NCBI GenBank assembly: GCA_002726205.1
Contig: PBSL01000008.1
Span: forward strand, 1 to 43,304
Length of the DNA stretch: 43,304 bases
Direction of reading: 5' to 3'
DNA from: Planctomycetaceae bacterium
GTDB lineage: Bacteria > Planctomycetota > Planctomycetia > Planctomycetales > Planctomycetaceae
The notes beneath the pieces are model-generated. The model searched no databases and had not been told where the DNA came from. It saw only the letters and a list, made by a program, of their open reading frames with translations. A program made the translations under genes and the position numbers. This document shows, one piece after another, positions 16,441-24,988 of this stretch. Numbering within the stretch: the first letter of the stretch is position 1; every line of letters starts with the position of its first letter.

Positions 16441-17583
16441 ATGGGTGACGAGTTGATCGTCGATGTGGAAACCGGCGTGGTTTTCCGGAATCCGCAAGCA
16501 CACCTCAGCAGCCGTCACGCCTATTTTCCGTCGGCAATCCCACTTGGTGGTGATCAGATCCTGGTGTCGTACGGGGTCGGCGAGGCCTTCGAGGCCGTCA
16601 ATAATCGTGTTCATCTCTCGCGGTCGCTGGATGGGGGGCGGACGTGGATCGAGGAGGGGCCGCTGGGCGTGCCAGCGATTCCCGGGGGGGTTTCGGAAGG
16701 GGCCAAGATGACGATCAGCGACGGGACGATCGTCGCGCTGCTGCAGAGACACGACCGCCGGGAGTTTTCCGGTGAAGGGCTGACGAATCCCGAGGGACTG
16801 GGGTTTGTGCCGACGCGATTCGAACTGACCACGTCGACCGACGGTGGTCGACGTTGGACGGATCCGGGTTCGATCGACCCACCGCTGGAAGGACCCGAGT
16901 GGGAACTGTGTTCTCCGGTCACGGTGTTGCCCGATGGCCGCTGGCTGTTGGTCACCTCGACCTGGCCGGACTGGGCGGGGCGGTTGCCCAACGGGCATCA
17001 ACTGGTGGCGTTCGTGTCACACGACCGTGGTCGCACCTGGCCCGATTGGTTGCCGGTGATGTGCGAACCGGATTCCGAGGCGGTGATCTTCTGGGAATCC
17101 AAGATCGTGAGCCTGCCCGACGGTCGCTTGCTGGCGGTGGCCTGGTGTCATGATCTGCCGGCGGCCGCCGATCGACCCAACCAGTACGCGATCAGCGAGG
17201 ATGGTGGAACAACGTGGACCCGCCATGAATCGACCGGGCTGATCGGCCAGACCCAAACACCGCTGGTCATCGGTGATGATCGGATTCTGGTCGTCTATCG
17301 CCGGACCGACGAGCCGGGACTGTGGTTGCAGGATGTCGCGTTGGACGGCAATACTTGGGTGAATGCGGCCACGAGCCCTCTCTGGGGCCACGACGAGAGT
17401 GGTTCGACCGTGATGGGCGACTCGATGGTCGAGAATTTTCGGACCCTGCGTTTCGGAGCACCGTCGATTGTGCGTTTGGATGACGGCACGGTATTTGTCG
17501 TCTTCTGGTGCTACGAGGACAATGTCAGCGTGATTCGCTGGTTTCGGCTGACGCTGAACGGGAACAGTGATTCGGATCGATGA
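16441..17583 (+). CDS. Sialidase-like (BNR/Asp-box) six-bladed propeller protein
   Basis: Product of 380 residues with no obvious signal peptide. Four Asp boxes of the S-x-D-x-G-x-x-W type are visible: SRSLDGGRTW, TSTDGGRRWT, VSHDRGRTWP and ISEDGGTTWT. These mark exo-alpha-sialidase-like propellers. The C-terminal PSIVRLDDGTVFVVFWC motif is common in planctomycete sialidase homologues. Members act on sialic acids or other glycans, and many planctomycete copies may act on algal polysaccharide components; the substrate is unknown. The ATG follows GAGAGGAACGG. It is divergent from the dehydratase operon (176 bp apart), suggesting joint carbohydrate metabolism. Confidence 0.85.
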   Translation: MGDELIVDVETGVVFRNPQAHLSSRHAYFPSAIPLGGDQILVSYGVGEAFEAVNNRVHLSRSLDGGRTWIEEGPLGVPAIPGGVSEGAKMTISDGTIVALLQRHDRREFSGEGLTNPEGLGFVPTRFELTTSTDGGRRWTDPGSIDPPLEGPEWELCSPVTVLPDGRWLLVTSTWPDWAGRLPNGHQLVAFVSHDRGRTWPDWLPVMCEPDSEAVIFWESKIVSLPDGRLLAVAWCHDLPAAADRPNQYAISEDGGTTWTRHESTGLIGQTQTPLVIGDDRILVVYRRTDEPGLWLQDVALDGNTWVNAATSPLWGHDESGSTVMGDSMVENFRTLRFGAPSIVRLDDGTVFVVFWCYEDNVSVIRWFRLTLNGNSDSDR

Positions 17584-17596
17584 AGGGAGTGCGGCG

Positions 17597-18247
17597 ATGA
17601 ACGACGAGCAGAACGAGGTCGTGGATGAGGGGGCCGGTGACGGCATGCCCGATGAAACAGCCGGAGCGCCTTCCGAGATCACGTCGGAACAGGCCGACGC
17701 GGTGGACGACGAAACGACCGCCGGGCAGCCCGAGGGTAGTCGCACCATGGCCCGCGTGATCTTCTACCTGGTGTTCCTGGCGGTGGCGGCGATCCTTGGC
17801 ATCGAGGGCGTGGCGAGGTTTACCCACGCGAAGTCAATCGGCTCGTTGGAGCAGGCATTTCAGAACCAGCCGAAATCCGGCCTGACCCTCTCCGAGGCCC
17901 GGCGTCACGTTTCCGGAATGGTGACGATGACGACCCGGGATGAGTCGAGCAGGATGGCAGTCGAAGGATCGGTTCAGTACGCCGTGTTTCAGTGGTTCAG
18001 CTTGCTGAAGACCTACCAGATCGAGCTTGAGATCGGGAAGTCCAAGGGTGGTGAGATGCTGGTGAAGTCGCAGCCGTACGTCCCGGTGACGGTCCGCTAC
18101 AAGACAGAGCAACCGGCCGAGGGTGGCCTGTTGAAATCCGAGGACGCTCCCGAATCGTCCGGTAAGAGCAAGACCGAAACGCAGCCACCCGGAGAAAAGG
18201 CCAGTCAGCAACCGCCGGCAAAAGGCAAAGCGAAGACGCCGCAATAG
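17597..18247 (+). CDS. Hypothetical single-pass membrane protein
   Basis: Not recognised. The 216-residue product has an acidic, low-complexity N-terminus (about 1-55, rich in Glu/Asp/Ala), one transmembrane helix (VIFYLVFLAVAAILGIEGVA) and a ~100-residue outer domain containing SEARRHVSGMVTMTTRDESS, ending in a Lys/Pro/Gln-rich tail (KASQQPPAKGKAKTPQ). The start follows GAAGGGAG. It begins 13 nt after the sialidase-like gene, so they are probably co-transcribed. It converges with the TPR lipoprotein gene, leaving 15 nt between stops. Confidence 0.75.
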   Translation: MNDEQNEVVDEGAGDGMPDETAGAPSEITSEQADAVDDETTAGQPEGSRTMARVIFYLVFLAVAAILGIEGVARFTHAKSIGSLEQAFQNQPKSGLTLSEARRHVSGMVTMTTRDESSRMAVEGSVQYAVFQWFSLLKTYQIELEIGKSKGGEMLVKSQPYVPVTVRYKTEQPAEGGLLKSEDAPESSGKSKTETQPPGEKASQQPPAKGKAKTPQ

Positions 18248-18262
18248 TCTGGCGGGCCGCGG

Positions 18263-19096
18263 TTATTTCGGCGCGACGATCGGGGGTTCGTTGTTTGCCT
18301 GCGGGGTCGATGGTTGAGTGGCAATCGGTCCCGGAGACGGCTGCGGTGCGGGCTGTGCTGTGGCTGTCATCGGCGTGGGCAGGGCGATCATCTGTGGAAC
18401 CGATTGTGCGGTGGTGTAGGTGGGTGTGGCCTGGGCGGCGAAGGTGTTTGCTGTGCCCGGTTCGCGGAGTGCGGCGAGTCGAGAGCGGACTTCCGGTTGG
18501 TACCAGTCGGAGAAAAGTGACCTCTGGTACATGGCGGCGGCGCGGGTGGCCTGTCCGCTGTCCTGGTAGAGTTGCCCGAGGTGCGCGGTGACGACCGGGT
18601 GTGACGGGCTGGTCTTCAGGGCATTGAGCAGGTGCCTTTCGGCACCGGCGATGTCCCCTGATTCGCGATGCAGCCAGGCGAGCTCGATGTGTGGTTCCGG
18701 CCGGTAGGTTTCGGCGGTTGCCCATGTCTGCAGGAGTTCCGTGGCATTGGCCTGTCGGCCGGTATCTATCATCAACCGTGACAGCCCGTGATAGCTGGGC
18801 TGGTGGCCGGGATCGAGCTTGAGTGCCTGGAGGTAATACTGTTCGGCTTCGGCGGTTTGTCCCTGTTTTCTTGCTGCGCTGGCGAGGTTGTAGACGTAGT
18901 CGGCATTGTTAGGGCTGTCGGCGACGGCTCGCTGGAATTCTCTTCGGGCGGCGGTGAAATCGCCGGCGTTGTAGTAGGCCAGCCCGGTGTTGTTCATCAG
19001 GAACGCGCTCATCGGGTTGCAGCCGGCGAGGCTGCCCAGCAGGCCGCCTGCCAGGAGAATCACGAGCGTTCGTTTGTGCCGGATATCGATACGCAT
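18263..19096 (-). CDS. TPR-repeat lipoprotein
   Basis: Product of 277 residues. A lipoprotein signal peptide (KRTLVILLAGGLLGSLAGC, lipobox LAGC with Cys near residue 26) is followed by about four TPR units, for example TGLAYYNAGDFTAARREF, NLASAARKQGQTAEAEQYY and HLGQLYQDSGQATRAAAMY. A disordered Pro/Thr/Gln/Ala-rich C-terminal tail of ~60 residues ends the protein. It should be lipid-anchored in an outer or inner membrane and act as a scaffold. The start follows GGAGGG; an in-frame extension to 19318 is not supported. Between it and the divergent ketosynthase gene lie 288 bp with no gene and no promoter I would defend. Confidence 0.87.
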   Translation of the reverse strand: MRIDIRHKRTLVILLAGGLLGSLAGCNPMSAFLMNNTGLAYYNAGDFTAARREFQRAVADSPNNADYVYNLASAARKQGQTAEAEQYYLQALKLDPGHQPSYHGLSRLMIDTGRQANATELLQTWATAETYRPEPHIELAWLHRESGDIAGAERHLLNALKTSPSHPVVTAHLGQLYQDSGQATRAAAMYQRSLFSDWYQPEVRSRLAALREPGTANTFAAQATPTYTTAQSVPQMIALPTPMTATAQPAPQPSPGPIATQPSTPQANNEPPIVAPK

Positions 19097-19384
19097 CGGA
19101 AACCGCCCTCCGTGAGCGTCGCGAGGAATTCGGGAGTCTGTGGTGGAGTCGAGTGAGATGAGAGTGCCACGAGGTGTTGCAACCGCAGAGGCGGGGCACT
19201 CGAGGCGGCGGAGGGTAGTTTTTTGCGGAAAACGCTGCAAGGGCTGATCGATGGCTGCTTTCGGTCTCGGGATCCGCTTGTTCTCGTGGGGGTGGTCGAG
19301 TAGTCTGCCGGGTCGCACGCCTGTTCGGGCGAGAGACCGTGGATTCGTTCCCTCTGCTGGCCAGTCATTCCGGATCCCGTTTGC

Positions 19385-20635
19385 ATGGCGTCACACGTTG
19401 ACGAGCGAATCGTGTTGACCGGTATCGGCGTGGCTTCGCCCAACGGCAGCAACCTCGCCGAATTTCGCGAGAGCCTGCTGTCGGGACGATCGGGCGTGGA
19501 GGCGTTTCAGACCCGCTACATGGGCGATGTGCTTGCCGGCGTCTGCCACTTCGATGCGTTGAAATACCAGGGGCGGCGGGAGATGAGGCGCGGGACCCGC
19601 TCGGGTTCGATCGCCATCTACTGTTCGCATGAGGCCGTGGTCGATGCGGGACTGGATTTCACCGATCGCGACACGTCGCGGGTCGGCGTGTTCCTGGGGA
19701 TCACCGAACACGGCAATGTCGAGACGGAAAACGAAATCTACGAGATTTCACAGTACGAATACGATACGAGCGTGTGGTCGCATCACCACAACCCGCGGAC
19801 GGTGGCAAACAACCCGGCCGGGGAAGTGACGCTGAGCCTGGGCATCACCGGCCCTCACCTGACACTGGGGGCCGCCTGTGCGGCCGGGAATGCCGGGTTC
19901 ATCCAGGGGGTGCAGTTGTTGCGGCTGGGTGAAGTCGACATGGCCCTGTGTGGTGGTGTGTCGGAGAGCATTCACACGTTCGGAATTTTCGCCAGTTTCA
20001 AGAGCCAGGGTGCCCTGGCCAGGCACGACGATCCCACCAGGGCCAGTCGGCCCTTCGACGTGGATCGCAGCGGGATCGTGGTTGCCGAAGGGGGCAGCGT
20101 CTGCGTCCTGGAGCGGTTGCCCGATGCACTGGCCCGGGGAGCGACAATTCACGGAGAGATCGTCGGTCACGCGATGAATTCCGATGCCACCGACTTTGTC
20201 CTGCCCGACGCCGGCCGGCAGGCCGAGTGCATGCAATTGGCTCTTAGCCGGGCCGGAATCGGTCCTGAATCGATTGATCTGCTGAGCACCCACGCAACGG
20301 CGACCGACCAGGGTGATGTCGAGGAATGCCGAGCGATTCGCCAGGTGTTTGGTGATCGCGACTCGCTGGCGATCAACAACACGAAGAGTTTCATCGGTCA
20401 CGCGATGGGGGCGGCCGGAGCACTTGAACTGGTCGGCAACTTGCCTGCCTTCAAAGACCGGCAGGCACACGCTACAATCAACCTCGACCAGCTGGACCCC
20501 GAGTGCGGGCTCGGGCAGATCGTGGCGAATATGCCCCGGTCACTTGACCGGGTGGACTATATTCTGAACAACTCATTTGGGATGCTGGGAATCAATTCGG
20601 TTGTCATCGTCAAGAGATTTGTTGAGGACGAGTAA
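19385..20635 (+). CDS. Beta-ketoacyl-ACP synthase (FabF-type), catalytically intact
   Basis: Product of 416 residues with the KAS I/II fold. The N-terminal motif is LTGIGVASPNGSNLAEF. The nucleophile Cys165 lies in LGAACAAGNAGF, His303 in LLSTHATATDQGD and His339 in FIGHAMGAAGALEL, so the Cys-His-His triad is complete. The enzyme condenses malonyl-ACP with an acyl chain. It heads an operon with its own ACP, two desaturase-like FAD oxidoreductases and a FabZ-like dehydratase, so it probably serves a dedicated lipid or polyene pathway rather than housekeeping fatty-acid synthesis. It differs clearly from the Cys-less homologue at 2799. Confidence 0.93.
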   Translation: MASHVDERIVLTGIGVASPNGSNLAEFRESLLSGRSGVEAFQTRYMGDVLAGVCHFDALKYQGRREMRRGTRSGSIAIYCSHEAVVDAGLDFTDRDTSRVGVFLGITEHGNVETENEIYEISQYEYDTSVWSHHHNPRTVANNPAGEVTLSLGITGPHLTLGAACAAGNAGFIQGVQLLRLGEVDMALCGGVSESIHTFGIFASFKSQGALARHDDPTRASRPFDVDRSGIVVAEGGSVCVLERLPDALARGATIHGEIVGHAMNSDATDFVLPDAGRQAECMQLALSRAGIGPESIDLLSTHATATDQGDVEECRAIRQVFGDRDSLAINNTKSFIGHAMGAAGALELVGNLPAFKDRQAHATINLDQLDPECGLGQIVANMPRSLDRVDYILNNSFGMLGINSVVIVKRFVEDE

Positions 20636-20661
20636 GTTGAGGCGGACGGAAGCGAGGCGGC

Positions 20662-20925
20662 ATGGTCACGGATGAGATCAGGAAGGTCATCCTGAGCATT
20701 CTTGTACGAATCCAGCCCGACGAAGACTTGTCTGGCCTGGTGGATGACGTTCCGTTCCGCGACCAGCTGGAATTGGACAGCATGGACTTTCTTGACATCG
20801 TCATGGAACTGCGGAAGCAGTACCGGGTGCAGATTCCCGAGGATGACTACGAGCATCTGGCGTCGATGTCCGGGACGATTCGCTACCTGGAACCGCTGTT
20901 GAAAGATGTCAAGAGCCCTGTGTGA
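20662..20925 (+). CDS. Acyl carrier protein
   Basis: Product of 87 residues, acidic and helical, with the phosphopantetheine attachment segment ELDSMDFLDIVMELRKQ and attachment Ser40. It carries the growing acyl chain as a thioester. It begins 26 nt after the ketosynthase with GGAAGCGAGG upstream, and ends 12 nt before the first oxidoreductase. An ACP located here, rather than beside fabD/fabG, argues for a dedicated carrier for this cluster. Confidence 0.93.
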   Translation: MVTDEIRKVILSILVRIQPDEDLSGLVDDVPFRDQLELDSMDFLDIVMELRKQYRVQIPEDDYEHLASMSGTIRYLEPLLKDVKSPV

Positions 20926-20937
20926 TCGGGGTCGGTG

Positions 20938-22314
20938 ATGCGTTATGACACGGTCATCATCGGTGCCGGACTCTCCGGATTGGCAGCGGGGATCCGTCTG
21001 GCCTATTACGATCAGTCGGTGTGCCTGCTGGAACGGCACACCACCATCGGCGGGCTGAACTCGTTTTACCGGCTCCGTGACCGGAATTACGACGTCGGGT
21101 TGCACGCGATCACCAACTACGCTGCTCCCGGAACCCGTACCGGTCCGCTCTCGAAGTTGCTCAGACAACTGCGGCTTCGCTGGGAAGATTTCGCCCTGGC
21201 TCCCCAGAGGCAGTCCAGCGTTGCGTTTCCGGATCGGACGCTGCGATTCACCAATGACTTCGAGTTTTTTCAGCAGGAGATTGTTGAGCAGTTTCCCGGG
21301 GAGAGGGACAACTTCGCGCGGCTGGTGAAACGGATGGCCGATTTTGATCCGCTGGCCTTGGATCAGCCGGAAGTCTCGACCCGCGAGGTCCTCGGCGAGG
21401 AGCTTGACGATCCGCTGTTGATCGAGATGCTGCTGTGTCCCACGATGTTTTATTCCAGTGCCACGCCCGACGACCTGGACTGGTCCCAGTTCGTGATCAT
21501 GTTCCGCAGCATTTTCCAGGAGGGCTTTTGTCGCCCGTTGGAAGGTGTCCGCTTGATCCTCCGCAAGCTGGTCCGCAAGTTCCGTGGACTCGGTGGCGAA
21601 CTGAGACTCCGCTGTGGTGTCAACCGCATCCTCAGCGACGGCAAACACGCCACCGGGGTCATGCTCGATGACGGGCAGGTGCTCGAGGCCAAGAACGTTC
21701 TTTCCTCGGCCGGATCGGTCGAGACGATGCGGTTGTGTCAACAGACCCCGGACCCGGAGACGGCTGGCGAGATCTCGTTTGTCGAGACGATCTTCTCGCT
21801 CGACTGTCAACCGTCGGATCTCGGTCACGACCAGACGATCGTCTTCTTCAACGACAGCGACACGTTCCGTTACCGGCCCCCGACGGACCCGGTTGACGTG
21901 ACCAGCGGGATCATCTGTTCACCGAACAACTTCGAGTACGGCGAACCGTCGGGCGAGGGGCGGGTGCGGATCACTGCGCTGGCCAATCCTGAATTCTGGC
22001 TGAAGTTGCCCCAAGGCGCCTACCACGACGAGAAGCAGAGATGGGGCCAGGCGATTCTCGACAGCACGAAGCGTTTCCTGCCGGACTTCCGGAACCACAT
22101 CGTCGACTCCGACATTTTCACGCCCCGCACGATCCACAAGTTCACCGGTCATGAGAACGGCTGTGTCTACGGGGCACCGCGAAAGATCCGCGACGGGCAA
22201 ACGCACCTGCGGAACCTTTTCTTGTGTGGGACCGACCAGGGATTTCTGGGTATCATCGGCTCGATGCTCTCGGGCATCACGATCGCGAACCTGCACCTGT
22301 TGAGATCCTCGTAA
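20938..22314 (+). CDS. Phytoene-desaturase-like NAD(P)/FAD-dependent oxidoreductase (first)
   Basis: Product of 458 residues. The N-terminal dinucleotide motif TVIIGAGLSGLAAGIRLA is followed by ERHTTIGGLNSFYR, and the C-terminal FAD motif is LFLCGTDQGFLGIIGSMLSG. The layout matches the CrtI/carotenoid isomerase/RetSat superfamily, which desaturates, isomerises or saturates polyene chains. Because an ACP lies immediately upstream and no carotenoid gene (crtB, crtE) is nearby, the substrate is more likely an ACP-bound or free acyl chain; this is inferred. GTG 20935 and ATG 20938 are adjacent and the ATG is preferred. It is 12 nt from the next oxidoreductase. Confidence 0.86.
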   Translation: MRYDTVIIGAGLSGLAAGIRLAYYDQSVCLLERHTTIGGLNSFYRLRDRNYDVGLHAITNYAAPGTRTGPLSKLLRQLRLRWEDFALAPQRQSSVAFPDRTLRFTNDFEFFQQEIVEQFPGERDNFARLVKRMADFDPLALDQPEVSTREVLGEELDDPLLIEMLLCPTMFYSSATPDDLDWSQFVIMFRSIFQEGFCRPLEGVRLILRKLVRKFRGLGGELRLRCGVNRILSDGKHATGVMLDDGQVLEAKNVLSSAGSVETMRLCQQTPDPETAGEISFVETIFSLDCQPSDLGHDQTIVFFNDSDTFRYRPPTDPVDVTSGIICSPNNFEYGEPSGEGRVRITALANPEFWLKLPQGAYHDEKQRWGQAILDSTKRFLPDFRNHIVDSDIFTPRTIHKFTGHENGCVYGAPRKIRDGQTHLRNLFLCGTDQGFLGIIGSMLSGITIANLHLLRSS

Positions 22315-22326
22315 GAGTTCCTGCCG

Positions 22327-23754
22327 ATGCCTCGGGATTTTCTCCAGGACATCCGCGCTGAATACGACGTGATCGTGATCGGCGCCGGCCTGGCCGGTCT
22401 GACGTCGGCCAACATCCTGGCCCGTGCCGGTTATTCGGTGCTGCTGCTCGAGCATCACTACCAGCTCGGTGGCATGGCCACGTGGTTCAAACGAAGCGGC
22501 GGCCACATCTTCGATATTTCATTGCACGGCTTCCCCTTCGGGATGAAGAAGAGCTGTCGCAAGTACTGGACCGCCGGGATTGCCGATCGGATCGTTCAAC
22601 TCGAGAACATCCGGTTCGAGAATCCCCAGTTTTCTCTTTCGACCACCTTCGACCGTGAGGATTTCACGCGGATCCTGGTGGAACAATTTGCGGTGCCCGC
22701 CTCCACGGTTGACGAGTTTTTCGTCGCGGCGCGGCAGATGAACTTCTACGACGACCAGGCACTGACGACCGGTGAGTTGTTCGAGCGGTTTTTCCCGGGC
22801 CGAGACGACGTCGTGCGACTGTTGATGGAGCCGATCACCTATGCCAACGGTTCGACGCTGGAAGACCCCGCTTTGACCTATGGCATTGTCTTCTCCAATT
22901 TCATGAGCAAGGGTGTCTTCACCTTCCAGGGAGGGACCGACGCGCTGGTGGAAGAGATGAAGAAGGAACTGGACGCCAACGGGGTTGATGTGAGAGTTCG
23001 CTGTCTGGTCGAGCGGATCGAGGTGACAGCCGATCGCCGGGTGACGGCCGTCCACGTCAACGGGCGCCGGATCGGCTGCCGGGCCGTGCTGTCGAATGCC
23101 AACATCAAGCAGACGATCTTTGACCTCGTCGGTGAAGAGTCCTTTGATCCGGAGTTCCGGGAGGAGGCCGCGGCGGTCCGGCTGAACAACAGCAGTTGCC
23201 AGGTCTACATCGCGATGAAGCCCGGTGTCGGTTTCGAACCGTGCGGGGACCTGCTGTTTCACTCCGAGCACCGGGGTTTTGATATCGAGGCGATGCTCAG
23301 CCGCGATATCTCCAGCCGAACCTTCAGCTTCTACTATCCCAGGACCCGACCCGGCATCGATCGCCACGTGGTTGTTTCCTCGACCAACGCGAATTTTGCC
23401 GACTGGTCGGATTTGTCCGAGGAGCAGTACCGGGAGTCGAAGGCGGACCTGGTCGAGACCACGCTTGGTTGCCTGGAGCAGTACATCCCCAATGTCCGCG
23501 AACAGGTCGCTCACATCGAGGCATCGACCCCCAGGACCTTCAAGCGGTACACGCGGCACTGGCAGGGAGCGAGTTTCGGAACAAAGTTCGAAGGACTGGC
23601 GATCAGCAAGGGATTGCCCGAGCAGATCGAGGGCCTGTTCCATGCCGGCAGCGTCGGGATCATCATGTCCGGCTGGCTGGGGGCGGTGAACTACGGAGTG
23701 ATTGTTGCCAACGAAGTCGACAAGTTGCTGACGCCCGCGTCAGCGGGCGCGTGA
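22327..23754 (+). CDS. Phytoene-desaturase-like NAD(P)/FAD-dependent oxidoreductase (second)
   Basis: Product of 475 residues, from the same superfamily as its upstream neighbour but clearly divergent. The dinucleotide motif is [18 protein letters not shown] with [16 protein letters not shown], the mid-domain has [16 protein letters not shown], and the C-terminal FAD region is [22 protein letters not shown]. Two tandem desaturase-like enzymes imply two successive dehydrogenations, or a dehydrogenation and an isomerisation or saturation, on one substrate. The last codons (TPASAGA) fall in a perfect 7-bp stem-loop sequence. The stop overlaps the next start by one base (TGATG). Confidence 0.87.
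   Translation: MPRDFLQDIRAEYDVIVIGAGLAGLTSANILARAGYSVLLLEHHYQLGGMATWFKRSGGHIFDISLHGFPFGMKKSCRKYWTAGIADRIVQLENIRFENPQFSLSTTFDREDFTRILVEQFAVPASTVDEFFVAARQMNFYDDQALTTGELFERFFPGRDDVVRLLMEPITYANGSTLEDPALTYGIVFSNFMSKGVFTFQGGTDALVEEMKKELDANGVDVRVRCLVERIEVTADRRVTAVHVNGRRIGCRAVLSNANIKQTIFDLVGEESFDPEFREEAAAVRLNNSSCQVYIAMKPGVGFEPCGDLLFHSEHRGFDIEAMLSRDISSRTFSFYYPRTRPGIDRHVVVSSTNANFADWSDLSEEQYRESKADLVETTLGCLEQYIPNVREQVAHIEASTPRTFKRYTRHWQGASFGTKFEGLAISKGLPEQIEGLFHAGSVGIIMSGWLGAVNYGVIVANEVDKLLTPASAGA
23732..23749 (+). repeat. Short palindromic stem-loop at gene end
   Basis: CGCCCGC-GTCA-GCGGGCG is a perfect 7-bp stem with a 4-nt loop. It lies in the last codons of the second oxidoreductase, just before the overlapping dehydratase start. 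It has the same 7-4-7 form as the element at 42865 but a different sequence. It has no T-tract, so termination is unlikely. Confidence 0.6.
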
Positions 23755-24218
23755 TGGCCCCGGGGCCGGGAGAATCGCTGGTGTTGGACCGCGAACAGAT
23801 CAAAGAGCTGATCCCGCATCGCGCCCCTTTCCTCTGGCTCGACGAGGTCGTTGAACTCTCCGAGACCAGCATCCGGGCCCGCAAGCTCGTTCCCAGCGAC
23901 CTGCCAGTCTTCGACGGGCACTTCCCCGGTTTTCCGATCCTGCCCGGGGTCTTGTTGTGCGAGGCCGCTTTCCAGGCCGGGGCGGTGCTGATTGCCCACG
24001 GCGGCAATGGCCTGGCTGGCCGCGTGCCGGTTGTGACCCGTCAGAACGAGACCCGGTTTCGCCGAATGGTGAGACCGGGAGAGACGCTGGAGATCGAGGT
24101 CACGCTGAGCGAATCGCTGGGTGGGGCCTGGTTCTTGTCCGGCAAGGTCTCAGTCAATGGCGAGGTCGCCGTGCGGCTGGAATTCGCCTGCACGGCAACC
24201 GAGCCGCCGACCGCCTGA
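23754..24218 (+). CDS. FabZ-like beta-hydroxyacyl-ACP dehydratase
   Basis: Product of 154 residues with a single hotdog fold. LIPHRAPFLWLDEV and DGHFPGFPILPGVLLCEAAFQAG match the FabZ motif HFPGxPxxPGVLxxEA, including the catalytic His and Glu. FabZ-type enzymes dehydrate 3-hydroxyacyl-ACP to trans-2-enoyl-ACP. The operon lacks a FabG-like ketoreductase and an enoyl reductase, so the former must come from elsewhere, while a missing enoyl reductase would leave double bonds in the chain. It is the last gene of the operon; its stop is 33 nt from the convergent DUF5989-like gene. Confidence 0.9.
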   Translation: MAPGPGESLVLDREQIKELIPHRAPFLWLDEVVELSETSIRARKLVPSDLPVFDGHFPGFPILPGVLLCEAAFQAGAVLIAHGGNGLAGRVPVVTRQNETRFRRMVRPGETLEIEVTLSESLGGAWFLSGKVSVNGEVAVRLEFACTATEPPTA

Positions 24219-24251
24219 ACACCATCCCGGGCCGGTTGTCCGTGACGGTTG

Positions 24252-24518
24252 CTAGGCACCGTAGATGAACGGAGCGAACGGAGTTCCGGCGAACCAGACC
24301 AGCACGAAGACCAGCACCAGCACCAGCACGATCGGTGTCAGCCACCAGGCCTTGTTGTGGACCAGAAAATCCCGGAACTCGGCCACCAGCCCCATCTCGG
24401 GAGCCTCGGCCGCCCGAGCGAATTCGGTTGCCGTGTCGGGACTGGTTTCCGTGGTTGTGGTCGTTTCGTCGACGTCCTCGGCGGAGGAATCGTCGTTGGC
24501 TGTGACGTCGTCATTCAT
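24252..24518 (-). CDS. DUF5989-like single-helix membrane protein
   Basis: Product of 88 residues. The N-terminal ~40 residues are acidic and Thr-rich (DVDETTTTTETSPDT). The C-terminal half is EMGLVAEFRDFLVHNKAWW followed by one transmembrane helix (LTPIVLVLVLVFVLVWFAG) and APFIYGA, the recognisable DUF5989 pattern. Such small proteins stand next to NodU/SxtI carbamoyltransferases and SxtJ-like proteins. The ATG has AGGAG upstream, so longer in-frame extensions are rejected. It is the last gene of the carbamoyltransferase trio, 32 nt after the SxtJ-like gene. Function unknown; a membrane partner or regulator is plausible. Confidence 0.82.
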   Translation of the reverse strand: MNDDVTANDDSSAEDVDETTTTTETSPDTATEFARAAEAPEMGLVAEFRDFLVHNKAWWLTPIVLVLVLVFVLVWFAGTPFAPFIYGA

Positions 24519-24550
24519 GCCGGAACACTCCTGGAGCCGGGAACGGGGTG

Positions 24551-24955
24551 TCAGAACTGGCGGTAGTATCGTGTGGCGTCGGCCGGTGGTTGCCGGGGCT
24601 TCCAGTAGGTCGTGGCCGTGGGGTCGGGCCGACGGCCGCATCGGTCGTGGCCGCAGACCCTCATGATAATCCCAATCGGTGTCACGACCAAGAAGTAGAT
24701 TGCCGAGAGGATCACCATCGAGACGGTCCAGCCCACGGGAAAGAACAGGGCCATCCAGGTGACGTAGATGTATCGCATGAAGGCCGGCCAGGCGACTCCG
24801 ACCAGGCCCAGTGAACTGATGGCCCAGAGAACGGTTGCGGTGGACTGATCGCCCCGTGCGAATCGAACACCGCCGATGGCACCGAAGAACAGGACGAACA
24901 AGGCGGCAAACTGTCGCAGGAAACGCTGCTTGGGATTCCAGTCGATTTCGATCAT
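24551..24955 (-). CDS. SxtJ-like membrane protein
   Basis: Product of 134 residues with three or four hydrophobic helices: FLRQFAALFVLFFGAIGGVRF, VLWAISSLGLVGVAWPAF, YVTWMALFFPVGWTVSMVILS and AIYFLVVTPIGIIMRVCG. The tail is Arg/Pro-rich and contains YWKPRQPP. This resembles the SxtJ family named after the saxitoxin cluster, where it neighbours the carbamoyltransferase SxtI. The biochemical role is unknown. It lies 33 nt after the carbamoyltransferase stop and 32 nt before the DUF5989-like gene, indicating one operon. Confidence 0.82.
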   Translation of the reverse strand: MIEIDWNPKQRFLRQFAALFVLFFGAIGGVRFARGDQSTATVLWAISSLGLVGVAWPAFMRYIYVTWMALFFPVGWTVSMVILSAIYFLVVTPIGIIMRVCGHDRCGRRPDPTATTYWKPRQPPADATRYYRQF

Positions 24956-24988
24956 CGTGAAACTCGCGAGGTGCCGTCGAGCGGCTGA

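Noticed and set aside
20557-21828. 423-codon open frame on the minus strand opposite the ACP and first oxidoreductase
   Set aside because: The plus-strand genes have clear motifs here; the minus translation has none and is typical of antisense frames in GC-rich DNA.
22519-23643. 374-codon minus-strand frame within the second oxidoreductase
   Set aside because: Antisense shadow of a gene with full FAD-binding motifs.
19385-24218. A true ladderane pathway
   Set aside because: Gene types overlap with ladderane candidate lists, but the radical SAM and other genes of anammox clusters are not present here, and this is not obviously an anammox genome.
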